From the NCBI RefSeq assembly GCF_023705585.1, contig NZ_BOQE01000001.1:774501-838500 (forward strand): a DNA stretch of 64,000 nt. Reading direction: 5' to 3'. Shown here one piece after another: positions 15,974-25,951 of the stretch (within the stretch, counting starts at the first letter, position 1; each line of letters begins with the position of its first letter). The stretch is from Collibacillus ludicampi (lineage in GTDB: Bacteria > Bacillota > Bacilli > Tumebacillales > BOQE01). The position numbers and the translations under genes are program-made. Under the pieces are notes generated by a model. That model was not told the DNA's origin. It did no database searches and saw nothing but the letters and a program-made list of their open reading frames with translations.

Positions 15974-16840
15974 CTAACTAACACCCCCTATCGGCAAGGT
16001 TACATTCATGTTGATCGGATCTTGCGATCCTGCTGGAATCACGGATAAAGAGATAAAAACGGAATCCTCTTGGATCGTTAGATTTGTCACTTCAGCCTGT
16101 CTAATCCTCGGATCTTGGATCGCGCATTGTTGCACGTAATATTTCGCTAAACCCGTGAAATATAACTTATTCGATTCGCCAAGTATGTTGTACAGCTCAT
16201 TGCCGTAATCCGGATGCAACATCAAAGTCCCTAATGCGGTTTGAAGGCGATTCCTCAACGCCTGAGCCAGATTGTCAAGTCCCGAAACCGTCGCAATGTC
16301 ATTGTTTGCACGAACAAGAAAGCCGTTGTTATCCAATTTCCAATCGGTACCGAATACCAATGAATAGTTGGTCGAAGTATTGTTCGCTGTAGCATTCGGC
16401 GTATATGGATACAACAGTGTGTTCCCGGTTTGTAATACTTGCGTGGTAATGTTTTGTTGATTCACAAAGACAGTGACGATTGCACCACTGTCATAGGTCC
16501 CCTGAACTGGACTCGTAAAGGTGATCGTTGAACCGGAAATACTCTGTACTACTCCTGCGCCGTATGACGATCCTTCAGACAAAAAAATCGTATCATTGGG
16601 CATGATGTTGACATTGTTTATGTTATTGATCGTAATGCTCTGTGGATTCGTATAAGATCCCACCAGAAAAACAGTTCCCTTCGGATTCGCGTATTGATCG
16701 TATGGATCATCCGAGATATAGGGATAACGAAGGTGATTCAAAGAGATGAGGGTATCCACTTGGTTGATGTCGCCAAGTAGTTGCTGCGCTAGGAGTTCGA
16801 TCGTGTCACCTTTTCCGATGATGTAGGTTGATAATTTCAC
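15974..16840 (-). CDS. Baseplate wedge protein, gp25-like with LysM-like N-terminus
   Basis: 289 residues from the GTG at 16840, which overlaps the previous stop as GTGA and has AGGAGGTG seven bases upstream; the longer ATG frame reads through the neighbouring gene. The N-terminus (STYIIGKGDTIELLAQQLLGD) looks like a LysM-type module. The C-terminal 90 residues (LGTLMLHPDYGNELYNILGE ... VTNLTIQEDSVFISLSV) fit the gp25/W lysozyme-like wedge protein. Order upstream of J agrees. Confidence 0.75.
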   Translation of the reverse strand: MKLSTYIIGKGDTIELLAQQLLGDINQVDTLISLNHLRYPYISDDPYDQYANPKGTVFLVGSYTNPQSITINNINNVNIMPNDTIFLSEGSSYGAGVVQSISGSTITFTSPVQGTYDSGAIVTVFVNQQNITTQVLQTGNTLLYPYTPNATANNTSTNYSLVFGTDWKLDNNGFLVRANNDIATVSGLDNLAQALRNRLQTALGTLMLHPDYGNELYNILGESNKLYFTGLAKYYVQQCAIQDPRIRQAEVTNLTIQEDSVFISLSVIPAGSQDPINMNVTLPIGGVS

Positions 16841-17271
16841 AGGGTGACACCTCCTAAAATCGTGTTGAACAACGTAGGAGGCGAGAAAGCAGGACTGTTG
16901 TTTAAAGCATTGTCCCAAGTCGCGAAGTTGCCCAATCTAAGCAAAGCAGTTGATGTCAACACAAGGGATCGAGTTCCCGATGCGTTATTGCTTTGCGCCG
17001 AAAAGGATACCCACATATGCCAGGCGGTTTCGTATAGGTCGCACAGCATTCTCGAGACTCGTATCACCTTTGCTTTCGGTTCATTCATGAGAATCCAGTC
17101 GATCGTTTTCATGGCCGATTGGCTGATAAGTGCGATCTGTGAGCAGGACGTGCTATCGAAGTTGAAGATATTCGGGGATACCTGGTTGACGAAGTTCATC
17201 CACGCTTGGATACAAGGATAGGCGTTGAGTACATATTGTTCGGCTACCTGTGAGTTTGGAATCTGACTCAT
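16837..17271 (-). CDS. Hypothetical phage baseplate-region protein
   Basis: 144 residues, mostly helical with several Trp and Cys (QAWMNFVNQ, AMKTIDWILMNEPKAK). No family recognised. It sits between the LysM tail protein and the gp25-like protein, with GGGAGGAGG upstream and a 4-base overlap downstream, so it is very probably a tail assembly component. Confidence 0.6.
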   Translation of the reverse strand: MSQIPNSQVAEQYVLNAYPCIQAWMNFVNQVSPNIFNFDSTSCSQIALISQSAMKTIDWILMNEPKAKVIRVSRMLCDLYETAWHMWVSFSAQSNNASGTRSLVLTSTALLRLGNFATWDNALNNSPAFSPPTLFNTILGGVTL

Positions 17272-17294
17272 TTATGTGCGCCTCCTCCCTTGTA

Positions 17295-18041
17295 TCACGG
17301 TATCGTGAGAACCTGTCCTGGATAGATCGTGTACGGGGGTTGAATCGAATTTGCTTGTGCAATTTTACGGATTTGATTCCCGTCGCCGTAGAATTGAACC
17401 GCAATCGACCAGAGACTATCACCCGATTGAACCATATAGCTTCTATTGCTTGGTTGGGTATATTGACTCACGATGTTTTGCACGTAGCTCACTCTGTTGC
17501 TGATTTGGCTCGCATTCACCTGGACGGAAGGCAGGCCTAGCAAATCCTCTGCTTCTCTTGTGTCCACAGAGGTTGTAATGACGGTCATCCGCAAGGTGTA
17601 GTAGTAGAGCAAAGGATTCGACCGGCTCTTGGATGCTTGAAAATCGTCCAGGCTCACCCGATAAACGGTATCGTAGAGGTCGTCGATGACCAACGCATAC
17701 ACGGCTGAAGGATCCGAAGTGTTTGCCTCTTTCCTGCGATGATATTCAACGTAGATGTTATTGTAGAGGCTCATAAAAACATCGAAGCCATCCATCGTTT
17801 GATACTGTACTCGTCTGCGCCAACCGGTGTGACCTTGGTAAGTGAGTGTGCGAACGCCGAGACCTCCAAAATCTTGATAGACCCCCTGAAGAGTTTGAGT
17901 GGTTGTGACCCGCGCTGGATGGTCCGACTGAAATTCCTGAGGTTTGATCGGCATTGTGAGCGAAGCGACTGGCCCTCCACCCACGACACGAAAAGTAAGA
18001 TTGCGGTCATATTGGCTACGCGGTGGAGCTGCGCCACGCAT
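17295..18041 (-). CDS. Baseplate/tail protein with C-terminal LysM domain (XkdP-like position)
   Basis: 248 residues. A beta-rich N-terminal half (PIKPQEFQSDHPARVTTTQT, GLGVRTLTYQGHTG) is followed by a C-terminal LysM at about residues 203-248 (YMVQSGDSLWSIAVQFYGDG ... IYPGQVLTIP), which binds peptidoglycan and may anchor the tail at the wall. Position between tape measure/hub and gp25 matches LysM tail proteins of PBSX-like phages. RBS GGAGGTGAG. Confidence 0.75.
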   Translation of the reverse strand: MRGAAPPRSQYDRNLTFRVVGGGPVASLTMPIKPQEFQSDHPARVTTTQTLQGVYQDFGGLGVRTLTYQGHTGWRRRVQYQTMDGFDVFMSLYNNIYVEYHRRKEANTSDPSAVYALVIDDLYDTVYRVSLDDFQASKSRSNPLLYYYTLRMTVITTSVDTREAEDLLGLPSVQVNASQISNRVSYVQNIVSQYTQPSNRSYMVQSGDSLWSIAVQFYGDGNQIRKIAQANSIQPPYTIYPGQVLTIP

Positions 18042-18110
18042 AATCTCACCTCCAAAATAAAAACCCCCTCCATTGAAGCGCTGTTACCGCTTTTTAGACC
18101 CGGAGAGAGT

Positions 18111-18875
18111 TTAAACAAGATTGTTCGATGTAGTGATTCCGTTGACCGTTTTGCTCGCCGTGACACTACCGTTTCCGTTTATCGATATTGAAGCGTTGTT
18201 GCTTCCGTTAGCAGCATTCAGATTGATTTGCTTTGCCCCGTTGATTGTCACGTTGCCGTTTTGGACACTGATTGTTACACCCTGTTGCGCTAAGTTAATC
18301 GTCAGGTTGATTGGTGTTGTTGTATTTGGTGGATTCCATTCCTGCGCTTGATCCCCTGTCGCTAGCGTTTTTGGTGTTGTATCGGGACCAAAAATGATAT
18401 ACGATCCATCCGGATAGTGAATCTCATGGTGACCATTTTTGTCAATTAGTGAATAGACCCCAGATTCATGTCTAAACATCGCCAGCCCCAATTCGTTCAC
18501 GTGCATTTGAGCATCATTGGGAAAGGTAAACCCGATAACCCTTGGAACGAGTGTCTGCCCCTGTACATAGATAATAGTTGCAAACGTATCGGCTATCTTG
18601 GTAGGGATAGCCTTATCCACTATCCCGTTAGGGGTATTCTGCGCATCGTCATTATTGGCAACAGAAGCAAGATATCTAAATCCTGCCACTGTATTTGCTG
18701 AATTGAACAGAACCCGGACCCTGCGGAGGATTTGTCCACCGAACAGAGCTACATCCACACTAGAGTCTTCGGGATGAATTGCAATAACTTTCCCCTCATA
18801 TGCGTGTCCGGCCAGTGGGTTCTGACCACTCTGCAAGGAGGAATGTATATGTGCTGGCGAATCTCCTAACCTCAT
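18111..18875 (-). CDS. Baseplate spike protein (gpV-like)
   Basis: 254 residues with an OB-fold-like N-terminal part (YEGKVIAIHPEDSSVDVALF) and a C-terminal triple-strand beta-helix pattern (ITVSVQNGNVTINGAKQINL-type repeats, INGNGSVTAS). This is the layout of the membrane-piercing spike below the hub of contractile tails. Its ATG overlaps the stop of the hub gene by four bases. Confidence 0.7.
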   Translation of the reverse strand: MRLGDSPAHIHSSLQSGQNPLAGHAYEGKVIAIHPEDSSVDVALFGGQILRRVRVLFNSANTVAGFRYLASVANNDDAQNTPNGIVDKAIPTKIADTFATIIYVQGQTLVPRVIGFTFPNDAQMHVNELGLAMFRHESGVYSLIDKNGHHEIHYPDGSYIIFGPDTTPKTLATGDQAQEWNPPNTTTPINLTINLAQQGVTISVQNGNVTINGAKQINLNAANGSNNASISINGNGSVTASKTVNGITTSNNLV

Positions 18876-20401
18876 ACTATTCGCCTTCCTCTCGTTACTC
18901 CTACAGTGGTTTGGAAACTATACATACCGTCGTTACCTAGTGATTCTATCTGAGAAATAGTCACTTCGTGATCAACCGATTCAATGTAGTATTCCTCTTT
19001 TGTGCTTGTATTGGTGAAATAGCGTCCAATCCGCATATTCTCGTTGCCCTTCATACGAATTGTCCCATTAAGCATATCTTGGGTCCAGGAGAAACAGTTG
19101 ACCAGCCATTGATTCATTTTCAGAGATTGTTGAATGTATGATGTGTCACTACCTATCGGAATCGAGTTCGATGCTATCTGAATGTCTTTGAACCCATATC
19201 TGTACAGATTGTTAAAATCGACATGGGGGTTCGTAATATTGGTTGTGTCAGATTCCTGCTCAATACTCAATGGCTGGAAGCCAATAATCCTAGCTTTAGG
19301 ATCATCCTGCATGTTCGCCTGCTGTGTAGGATACGTAAAGAAGTAGGAGAAAGCTTCTGAATCGGTCTTGCCTACATCCTCTTCGATGATATCTGCATCG
19401 GAAATGTATAGGTGTTTGAAATAGCGCCAATCAGGCAGAGATTCACTCAATGCCAATGTGCCACCCTTCTTCTTGAATGGCGTATTCCGATAGATCACAA
19501 TTGGGCCATCATCGAAATCATCTATGAACCACTCACACCAGGGTTTGTTACCGAATTGCTCCAGCAAGGACCAGACATTTCCTTGTTGCGATTGGATTTG
19601 CATGTTCGGAATTTGATAATCAGACAAGACTTTAATACTTGTTTGTAGTAACGGAATTTGCGGAATAACTTGTTGCAATGCTTTAAGCTGAGGATTAAGC
19701 ATTTTATCAACGATACCTTGAATTAAATCCGCATTAGATATAGTTAGATCTTTTGTGTTTCCTATTCCATAGTTTTCTGTAAGCATTGCGGCCATCAGAT
19801 TGCCAACAGCTTGATCAACATCAGTTCCAGCTAATGTTTGACCTGGTTCTTGAACTAGATATTGAATCGTATAATTTTCCCATATCTTCCCGAAGTTTTG
19901 TCCGTTTATTGTAATAGCCCTGTGGACTTTTCCAGATTGATCTACAATTCTTGTTCTACGTACATTCGAGACAAGCCCTCGCATAATGATGGGTGGTGGA
20001 TCTGAATATCTTCCGAAGTAAATTTCTACATAGTCTTGTGGTTGAACATATAAATCCCATCTCATCTGAAAGGACAATAAAAGAGCAAACCTACCAGAGG
20101 GTTGCCCCAACTGCATGCTCGTTTTTATCTGTAGCACATATGGTGTTAGATCGTGTTTTTCACCATTATGATAGAGGATGACCTTGAGCTTAATGGTGTA
20201 TTCTTCCCAGCTCTGATTGGTCAGTGAACCAGAACGTCCCAACGTCCCTGGCGATTTCCCTAATGTAACAGGAATGACCTTTTCAAGATTCTCCTTGGAA
20301 GGTAAACCACCAGATGTATCACTGTTAGGAGTATCATCCGTACTATTATCATCTGGATTATAAGGATCTACAGGACCTCCAATATCCGGTACGTTCTCCA
20401 T
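18872..20401 (-). CDS. Baseplate hub protein (XkdQ/Mu gp44-like)
   Basis: 509 residues. After an acidic, low-complexity N-terminus (about 60 residues), a hub-type domain appears (YVLQIKTSMQLGQPSGRFAL, QPQDYVEIYFGR, IIMRGLVSNVRRTRI) and a late domain ending in an IGRYFTNTSTKEEYYIESVD segment typical of late-control/gp44 proteins. It follows the tape measure and precedes the spike, as expected. RBS GGGAGGTG. Confidence 0.72.
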   Translation of the reverse strand: MENVPDIGGPVDPYNPDDNSTDDTPNSDTSGGLPSKENLEKVIPVTLGKSPGTLGRSGSLTNQSWEEYTIKLKVILYHNGEKHDLTPYVLQIKTSMQLGQPSGRFALLLSFQMRWDLYVQPQDYVEIYFGRYSDPPPIIMRGLVSNVRRTRIVDQSGKVHRAITINGQNFGKIWENYTIQYLVQEPGQTLAGTDVDQAVGNLMAAMLTENYGIGNTKDLTISNADLIQGIVDKMLNPQLKALQQVIPQIPLLQTSIKVLSDYQIPNMQIQSQQGNVWSLLEQFGNKPWCEWFIDDFDDGPIVIYRNTPFKKKGGTLALSESLPDWRYFKHLYISDADIIEEDVGKTDSEAFSYFFTYPTQQANMQDDPKARIIGFQPLSIEQESDTTNITNPHVDFNNLYRYGFKDIQIASNSIPIGSDTSYIQQSLKMNQWLVNCFSWTQDMLNGTIRMKGNENMRIGRYFTNTSTKEEYYIESVDHEVTISQIESLGNDGMYSFQTTVGVTRGRRIV

Positions 20402-20415
20402 AATCGTTCACCTCC

Positions 20416-21815
20416 CTATAGCAACATCCCAGTGTATGAAGCCTTGATAGGCACATTCACCTTCTGAACAGTTCCATCAGGATGTCTCAGATTTACCGTT
20501 ACACTTCCAGACACTTTTATGGCTCGTTGCACGTATGGGATTGTGCCCAGGATCTTTCTTGCATAGCCTGGATCTTCTGCGTATCCAGTGGATCCGAGGA
20601 TCTGAACCAGTTCCTCTTCAGAAGCCCCAGATCTTGCCGCACTTAGAAGCCCCCTATAGCGCGAGTTCTGTGTGAGGAAGTTTATATATCCATTTGCGAA
20701 ATCTTGGATGGATGTATATCCTGCATACTCTGAATCTGGCCCAGGTCCGTAGTTCCCCCACGGTTTGATCCCCGCGAAGTTATTATTCTCATTCGCCGCT
20801 TCAGATGTTCCCCAGCCACTCTCCAATCCACACTGAGCAAGAACCATATCTACCGGTAGTCCCGTGGCCTGTGAGACTTGCTGAGCATACGGGTACATCT
20901 TCTGAACAAAGTCATCTTGCGCTCCAGTGAATCCCATTGATGATGCCGAGGCTCCTCCTGAGACCCTACCTAATGCCTTAGCATATGCTGGACCGCCAGT
21001 GCTGAGATTAACAAGCCCTTGCTCCCAATTCTTCCCCACTGTCACATTCTTCATATCTACGTTACTACTACTGCTCGATGTGCTAGATGCCGTACTACTG
21101 TTTGTGCTAGCAGGTTGCCCCAGATAAGAACGAATTTGATTCATATAGGGTTGTAGTGCGATAATCGTGCTTACAACCAGGGGAGCAAGTTGTGCGCCAG
21201 TGATTGAGGTACTCGAACCACTGTTACTGGAACCAAAAGATGAACTAGATGAGTCAGATGAACTAGACAAATCGGGTGACGAATCGGATGAGCTGGATGA
21301 TGAATCACCTTTTATTGCCTGACCCAGCTTATATGCACCATAGGCCATGGTTCCAATCCCTATCCCATGTAACAGAACACCCAGGGGAAGACCTACCCCC
21401 GTCGCATCTGCCGCCGCACCAGCCGCCTCTTCTGCACCACCAAGCACTTCCGCTCCAACACCCTCTGCGCCAGCAATCACACGTGACATCCACGGCTTCT
21501 TAAAGAGATTTACTATACCAGTCAGGACATTTTTACCAGCACTTAACACCTTTCTCCCACTGCCGAGGATCGTTGCACCCATACCAGCATCAATAAGAGT
21601 AGATCCAGCGAAACCGAGGATACCTCCACCCAAGCCCTCAAGAAAACTTCTCTCTGGTGTGGTTGCCATGCCAGCCTCGTTTGCCGCATGCTGTTTTGAC
21701 AATTGCTCATTTCTATATTTGTCCGTATCATTCTGTGGGATATTCTGCGGTGTTTGATTCATTTGCTGTCTTAACTGGTTGAGTGCCTCTGATCTGAACT
21801 TACCACCCTTTGTAT
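20416..21815 (-). pseudogene. 5'-truncated tail tape measure protein with C-terminal glucosaminidase domain
   Basis: The open frame extends to 21915, but the part above about 21815 is the antisense of a recombinase remnant, so the true protein is cut off there with no RBS or start. What remains (about 465 residues) has hydrophobic helices (LHGIGIGTMAYGAYKLG), long serine-rich low-complexity runs and a glucosaminidase domain near the C-terminus (VLAQCGLESGWGTSEAANEN with the catalytic Glu, then GYTSIQDFANGYINFL). Such lysin domains in tape measures cut peptidoglycan during injection. Head, sheath and tube genes that should precede it are missing. Confidence 0.75.
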
Positions 21816-21820
21816 AAGCG

Positions 21821-22050
21821 TTGATGAAGTTGGAAATGGAATTACAACGCATCGAAGCTTTAAACTCCACACAAGAACTGGATGAGGAAACGATCATGAA
21901 GGTCATGGACAACAAAAAAGACCTGCTTCTTTCCGATGACGACGAAAAGCGTAAGCAGGTCCTTCAAGAGTTCATTGATCAAGTTATCGTAATACCGCAA
22001 CCCGGTCAAGATGACAGGTATAAACTCGATATTACGGTTAGGGGTATCAG
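21821..22050 (+). pseudogene. C-terminal remnant of a large serine recombinase (phage integrase)
   Basis: About 75 residues: KLEMELQRIEALNSTQELDE, a helix, then KRKQVLQEFIDQVIVIPQPG and YKLDITVRGI, the usual C-terminal coiled-coil/zinc-domain tail of large serine recombinases. An in-frame TAA at 21815 and the antisense phage gene cut it off upstream; the resolvase catalytic domain is gone. Downstream the frame runs into the antisense of ssrA (GGGEGSRTP), the common signature of integrases sitting at the tmRNA 3' end. Confidence 0.72.
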
Positions 22051-22080
22051 TGGTGGAGGCGAGGGGAGTCGAACCCCTGT
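22045..22080. other. Probable phage attachment junction at the ssrA 3' end
   Basis: The recombinase remnant ends within a few bases of the tmRNA CCA end, and ssrA 3' ends are known phage targets. The T-arm/acceptor segment is intact, so integration preserved tmRNA. No second copy of this segment was found on the left side of the window, so the other boundary lies outside it or was deleted. Confidence 0.45.
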
Positions 22081-22413
22081 CCGAAGATCTCGCCACATCA
22101 GCTTCTCCGGGTGCAGTCGTCTCTACTGGAATTCGCCGCACGGCCGCCGAGCGACAGGCTGCCGTTTGGCTAGTCTGATTGGATTCGCGTAATCTCTACA
22201 GACGGAAGAGAGTTACGCTAGCCGACTATAATGACAGTTTGCAATCCACATCGGCGATGGACGGCAAACCGGCCCACTGCAATTAAGCAGCGAGAGCGAG
22301 TTTAGGTTGTTTGTTTGCGTTTATATTTACGCCTGCGTATTTTAGCGTCTTCGCAGCCCCGACGACCCGCTACTGATGCTCGAACGATCCCCGTCGAATC
22401 CAAAAACGCCCCC
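22051..22413 (-). ncRNA. ssrA: tmRNA
   Basis: Both ends of the tRNA-like domain are present: 5' GGGGGCG with GGATTCGACGGGG just inside, and 3' CGCCTCC-ACCA with a T-arm GGGGTTCGACTCCCC. The acceptor pairs over seven bases with one G-U. The tag reading frame starts at GCA (22318) and ends at TAA (22283-22285), giving ANKQPKLALAA, with the LALAA degron end read by ClpXP. Length 363 nt is normal. It lies directly downstream of smpB. Confidence 0.93.
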
Positions 22414-22478
22414 ATGATAAATAGTGATGTATACAGTATACCATAAGTCCCGCCTTCGTGCGACGGTACTTCTTCATT

Positions 22479-22949
22479 TCAGTATTTCTGTTTTTCACGG
22501 AAGGCACGGGCGATTTCGCGAGCAGCATCTTTCTTCGCGATATCCTGCCTTTTATCGTATTTCTTCTTTCCTTTCGCAAGGCCGATGAGCACTTTGCAAA
22601 AACCGTTTTTCACATAAAGCTTCAACGGTACAAGCGAATATCCTTTCTCCCTTGTCTGCCCGATCAACTTGTTGATCTGGGAACGGTGCAAGAGAAGCTT
22701 TCTGGTACGAGTGGGATCCACATTGAACCGGTTTCCCTGCTCATAAGGAGAAATGTGCATATTATGAAGAAAAACTTCGCCATGCTGCACTCGCGCAAAG
22801 CTGTCCTTGAGGTTGGCTCGTCCCTGACGTATCGACTTGATCTCTGTCCCTGTTAACACAATACCACACTCGATGGTATCCTCAATGAAATAATCATGGG
22901 AGGCTTTACGATTTTGTGCCAGGACTTTTGGTTCTTTCACTTCCGCCAT
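22479..22949 (-). CDS. smpB: SsrA-binding protein SmpB
   Basis: 156 residues with the SmpB fold: [49 protein letters not shown] and the basic tail [18 protein letters not shown]. It binds tmRNA and puts it into stalled ribosomes. A longer frame opens at 22970, but GGAGGTG eight bases before the ATG at 22949 fixes the start. It lies between rnr and ssrA, the usual order. Confidence 0.95.
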   Translation of the reverse strand: MAEVKEPKVLAQNRKASHDYFIEDTIECGIVLTGTEIKSIRQGRANLKDSFARVQHGEVFLHNMHISPYEQGNRFNVDPTRTRKLLLHRSQINKLIGQTREKGYSLVPLKLYVKNGFCKVLIGLAKGKKKYDKRQDIAKKDAAREIARAFREKQKY

Positions 22950-23045
22950 GAACGACCACCTCCATTCCAAGCTCGTACTTGTAAATATAACAATTCTTAT
23001 CTTCCTATGTCAATAGTAAATAATAGGTGTTTTACATGATGGAGC

Positions 23046-23255
23046 TTATGGATTTTGTTGAATGTTTGTCGTGACAACCAGGTACTTCTTTGCCAATGCT
23101 TCCGCTTCATCCATCGAGTTCACTTCAAAAGAAGACCACATCTGACGAGTGAGTTTAAGTATTAATTGATGCTCTACCCCTGCGCGATTTAATTTTTCAA
23201 TAAAATAAGACAGGAGATCCTCATTGGCCAATTCTCTTATCGCAACTCCAGTCAT
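23046..23255 (-). CDS. Small hypothetical protein between rnr and smpB
   Basis: 69 residues, charged and helical (LANEDLLSYFIEKLNRAGVE, MDEAEALAKKYL). Not recognised. No RBS is visible before the ATG. Codon use and composition look protein-like, and the frame does not overlap a better gene. Confidence 0.4.
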   Translation of the reverse strand: MTGVAIRELANEDLLSYFIEKLNRAGVEHQLILKLTRQMWSSFEVNSMDEAEALAKKYLVVTTNIQQNP

Positions 23256-23425
23256 TTCATGCTTATATGTATTTTACATACATATGTATTAAACAACACA
23301 CCCCCAATTCAGTAAATAGCAAAAATTGTCGAAACGATGTCCCAAAGAAAATTATAGGATGGATCCTTGCATCAAAAGCGGCAGTACACGGATGAACGGC
23401 ATGAGCAGAGGAAGGCCCATGTAAG

Positions 23426-23454
23426 CCTGCTTTCAACACTCGGGAAAGCAGGCA
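23426..23454 (-). terminator. Hairpin after rnr
   Basis: GCCTGCTTTC and GAAAGCAGGC are perfect 10-bp arms just after the rnr stop. The T-run is poor, so termination may be weak. Confidence 0.5.
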
Positions 23455-23460
23455 TGGGAT

Positions 23461-25728
23461 TCATCTTTTTTTCTTTTTCTGTGCTCTCTTGGCGACTTTC
23501 ACAAGCCCACGTTCCGCTTTTTTTCGTTTGTCCTCACGTGCGCGCTTACCGTTGTCTTTCCGATCCGCGCGAGTGATTTTGCGGCCTAGCCGTGTCCCGC
23601 CTTCTATTAGACGGAAGTCGATCGTGCGTTCTTCTTTATTGACGCCTTCCACTTTGACGCGCACGATATCTCCAATGCGAAATGTACGCCCGGTTCTTTC
23701 ACCGATCAAGGCATAGTGTTTTTCGTTATAATGATAGTAATCATCGTCCAAGTAGGAAACGTGGATCATGCCTTCGATCGTATTATCCAACTCAACGAAT
23801 AGACCGAATGAAGTAACGCCTGATATGATCCCTTCAAACTCTTCACCGACGTGTTGCTCCATAAATTCTACTTTCTTCAGTAGGTCTGTCTCCCTTTCCG
23901 CTTCGACGGCAATCCGTTCCCGTTCCGACGTGTGTTGTGCAACTTCCGGCATGTTGGCACGCAAACGTTCCATCCGCTCCGGGGATAATCCGCCGTCGAC
24001 AAGGATCTCACGGATGATCCTGTGAATTTGCAGATCGGGATAGCGTCGGATCGGTGATGTGAAGTGGCTGTAATATTGTGCCGCCAAACCAAAGTGCCCG
24101 AGCGGTTCAGCCGCATATTTCGCCTGGCGCATCGAGCGCAACATGATCGTGGAAATGATCCGCTCTTCCGGTTTCCCTTTAATCTTTTCCAATAAATTTT
24201 GTAATGTATGTGGATGTACGTGGTTCCCTATTCCCTTTAACGTATAGCCAAAATTGTAAATAAACGCGGCGAAATCCTCCATTCGTTCACTGTCCGGTTC
24301 TTCGTGAATGCGATACAAGAAAGGAACATTCATCCAATAAAAATGTTCGGCAATCGTTTCGTTAGCGGCCAGCATGAATTCTTCGATGATCTGCTCAGCG
24401 ATAGACCGTTCTCTCTTTTTGATTTCGACAGGTTGCCCCTTCTCATCGACAATAATTTTGGCCTCCTCAAATTCGAAATCGATCGCGCCGCGTTTCATCC
24501 TTCTTTTGCGCAATTTCATCGCGAGTTCTTCCATCAGACGAAAGTCATCGACCAGGTCTGCGTACCGATCCATCAATTCTGGATCTTGATCTACCAGGAT
24601 TTTACGGACATTTGTATAAGTCATTCTCTCCTTGGTACGAATGACGGAAGGATAGATATCATGACGAACTAATTCCCCTTGAGGGGACCATTCCATTTCA
24701 CACGTCATCGTTAACCGGTCCACCTTGGGATTTAAAGAACAGATCCCGTTCGACAAACGAGGAGGCAACATCGGAATCACGCGATCCACCAGATATACGG
24801 ACGTGCCTCTGTTAAACGCTTCTCGGTCAAGCGCTGTCCCTTCTTTGACATAGTAAGAAACATCGGCGATATGTACGCCCAATAAGTAATTCCCGTTTTC
24901 CAGTCGTACGACAGACACGGCATCGTCGAGATCTTTTGCATCTTCGCCATCGATCGTAACAATCGTCATGTTACGAAGATCTCTTCGACCTTTCATCTCT
25001 TCTTCCGAAATCGAATCGGGCACACGCTCCGCTTCTTCCATGACGTCTGCCGGAAACTCTTCCGGCAAGCTGTACTTGCGGATGACTGATAAAATATCGA
25101 CCCCTGGATCATCCGGGCGCCCTAAAATTTCAACGATCTTACCTTGCGGGGAACGCCACCCTTCAGGGTAATGAATGATTTCGACAACCACCTTTTGCCC
25201 GTCTTCCGCTTCGTTTCGGTCTTTGTCATAAACGAATATATCAAACCCGATGCGCCGGTCATCCGGAGTGACAAACCCGTAATATTGATGACCGGAATAT
25301 GTACCGACGACCGTCTTCGTTGCCCTTTCCAGTATGCGAATGATCGCCCCCTCCCGGCGTGCGCCGTTCACTTTCTTCTGGATACGGCAAATGACCCGGT
25401 CCCCATGCATCGCTCCGTTCATGTCGCCCGCATGGATGTAGATATCTCCCAATTCTTTGTCTTCTTCCCGTTCGGGAAGAACAAAACCAAAGCCTTTCGC
25501 CTTTCCTTGCAACCGTCCCACAACAAGATTCATTTTCTCGGGAACGCCATACCGATGCGTACGGGTACGTACCACGAAGCCTTGATCCTCCATCTGATTT
25601 AAGAGAAGAATAAACGCCTCCTGATCGTCCGGTTCCCGCACTTCAAAAGCTTCCATTAATTCGTGTATATTCATCGGTTTATACGCTTTCTCGCGCATAA
25701 ACTCAAGCAACGCTTCTTGGGAAAACAT
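23461..25728 (-). CDS. rnr: Ribonuclease R
   Basis: 755 residues in the RNase II/R order: an N-terminal HTH-like region (residues 1-65), two cold-shock domains (about 70-230; GKAKGFGFVLPE, YYGFVTPDDRRIGFDIFV), the RNB catalytic domain (about 250-580; MTIVTIDGEDAKDLDDAVSV holds the metal-binding Asp cluster) and the S1 domain (about 620-705; EEFEGIISGVTSFGLFVEL), then a lysine-rich tail. It degrades structured RNA from 3' to 5' and works in tmRNA quality control, fitting its place next to smpB-ssrA. RBS GGAGGGAAC. Confidence 0.96.
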   Translation of the reverse strand: MFSQEALLEFMREKAYKPMNIHELMEAFEVREPDDQEAFILLLNQMEDQGFVVRTRTHRYGVPEKMNLVVGRLQGKAKGFGFVLPEREEDKELGDIYIHAGDMNGAMHGDRVICRIQKKVNGARREGAIIRILERATKTVVGTYSGHQYYGFVTPDDRRIGFDIFVYDKDRNEAEDGQKVVVEIIHYPEGWRSPQGKIVEILGRPDDPGVDILSVIRKYSLPEEFPADVMEEAERVPDSISEEEMKGRRDLRNMTIVTIDGEDAKDLDDAVSVVRLENGNYLLGVHIADVSYYVKEGTALDREAFNRGTSVYLVDRVIPMLPPRLSNGICSLNPKVDRLTMTCEMEWSPQGELVRHDIYPSVIRTKERMTYTNVRKILVDQDPELMDRYADLVDDFRLMEELAMKLRKRRMKRGAIDFEFEEAKIIVDEKGQPVEIKKRERSIAEQIIEEFMLAANETIAEHFYWMNVPFLYRIHEEPDSERMEDFAAFIYNFGYTLKGIGNHVHPHTLQNLLEKIKGKPEERIISTIMLRSMRQAKYAAEPLGHFGLAAQYYSHFTSPIRRYPDLQIHRIIREILVDGGLSPERMERLRANMPEVAQHTSERERIAVEAERETDLLKKVEFMEQHVGEEFEGIISGVTSFGLFVELDNTIEGMIHVSYLDDDYYHYNEKHYALIGERTGRTFRIGDIVRVKVEGVNKEERTIDFRLIEGGTRLGRKITRADRKDNGKRAREDKRKKAERGLVKVAKRAQKKKKR

Positions 25729-25904
25729 GAGAAGTTCCCTCCTATCATTTGCAAGTGTCGCTACATCTCATAACGAATCTGAAGGCACCGGTTAAAACTG
25801 GTGATTCGATATGTATGTCATTTGCTATTACTATGAGTATCTCTTTCCACTAACATACATTATCTCTCAAAAAGAAAAATCATCAGACCGATAGGAGACT
25901 TATG

Positions 25905-25937
25905 GCAAAAAAAGTACCGCTCATACGAACGGTACTT
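25905..25937 (-). terminator. Terminator of secG
   Basis: AAGTACCG/CGGTACTT stem with TTTTTTT on the minus strand, 15 bases after the secG stop. Confidence 0.85.
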
Positions 25938-25951
25938 CTATGATCTGTTCA

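Noticed and set aside
21829..21915. N-terminal 29 residues of the long tape measure frame as part of the protein
   Set aside because: They are the antisense of the recombinase remnant on the other strand and have no RBS; the true N-terminus is deleted.
22064..22192. Recombinase C-terminal extension GGGEGSRTP onward as real protein
   Set aside because: It is the antisense of ssrA, a known source of spurious protein tails.
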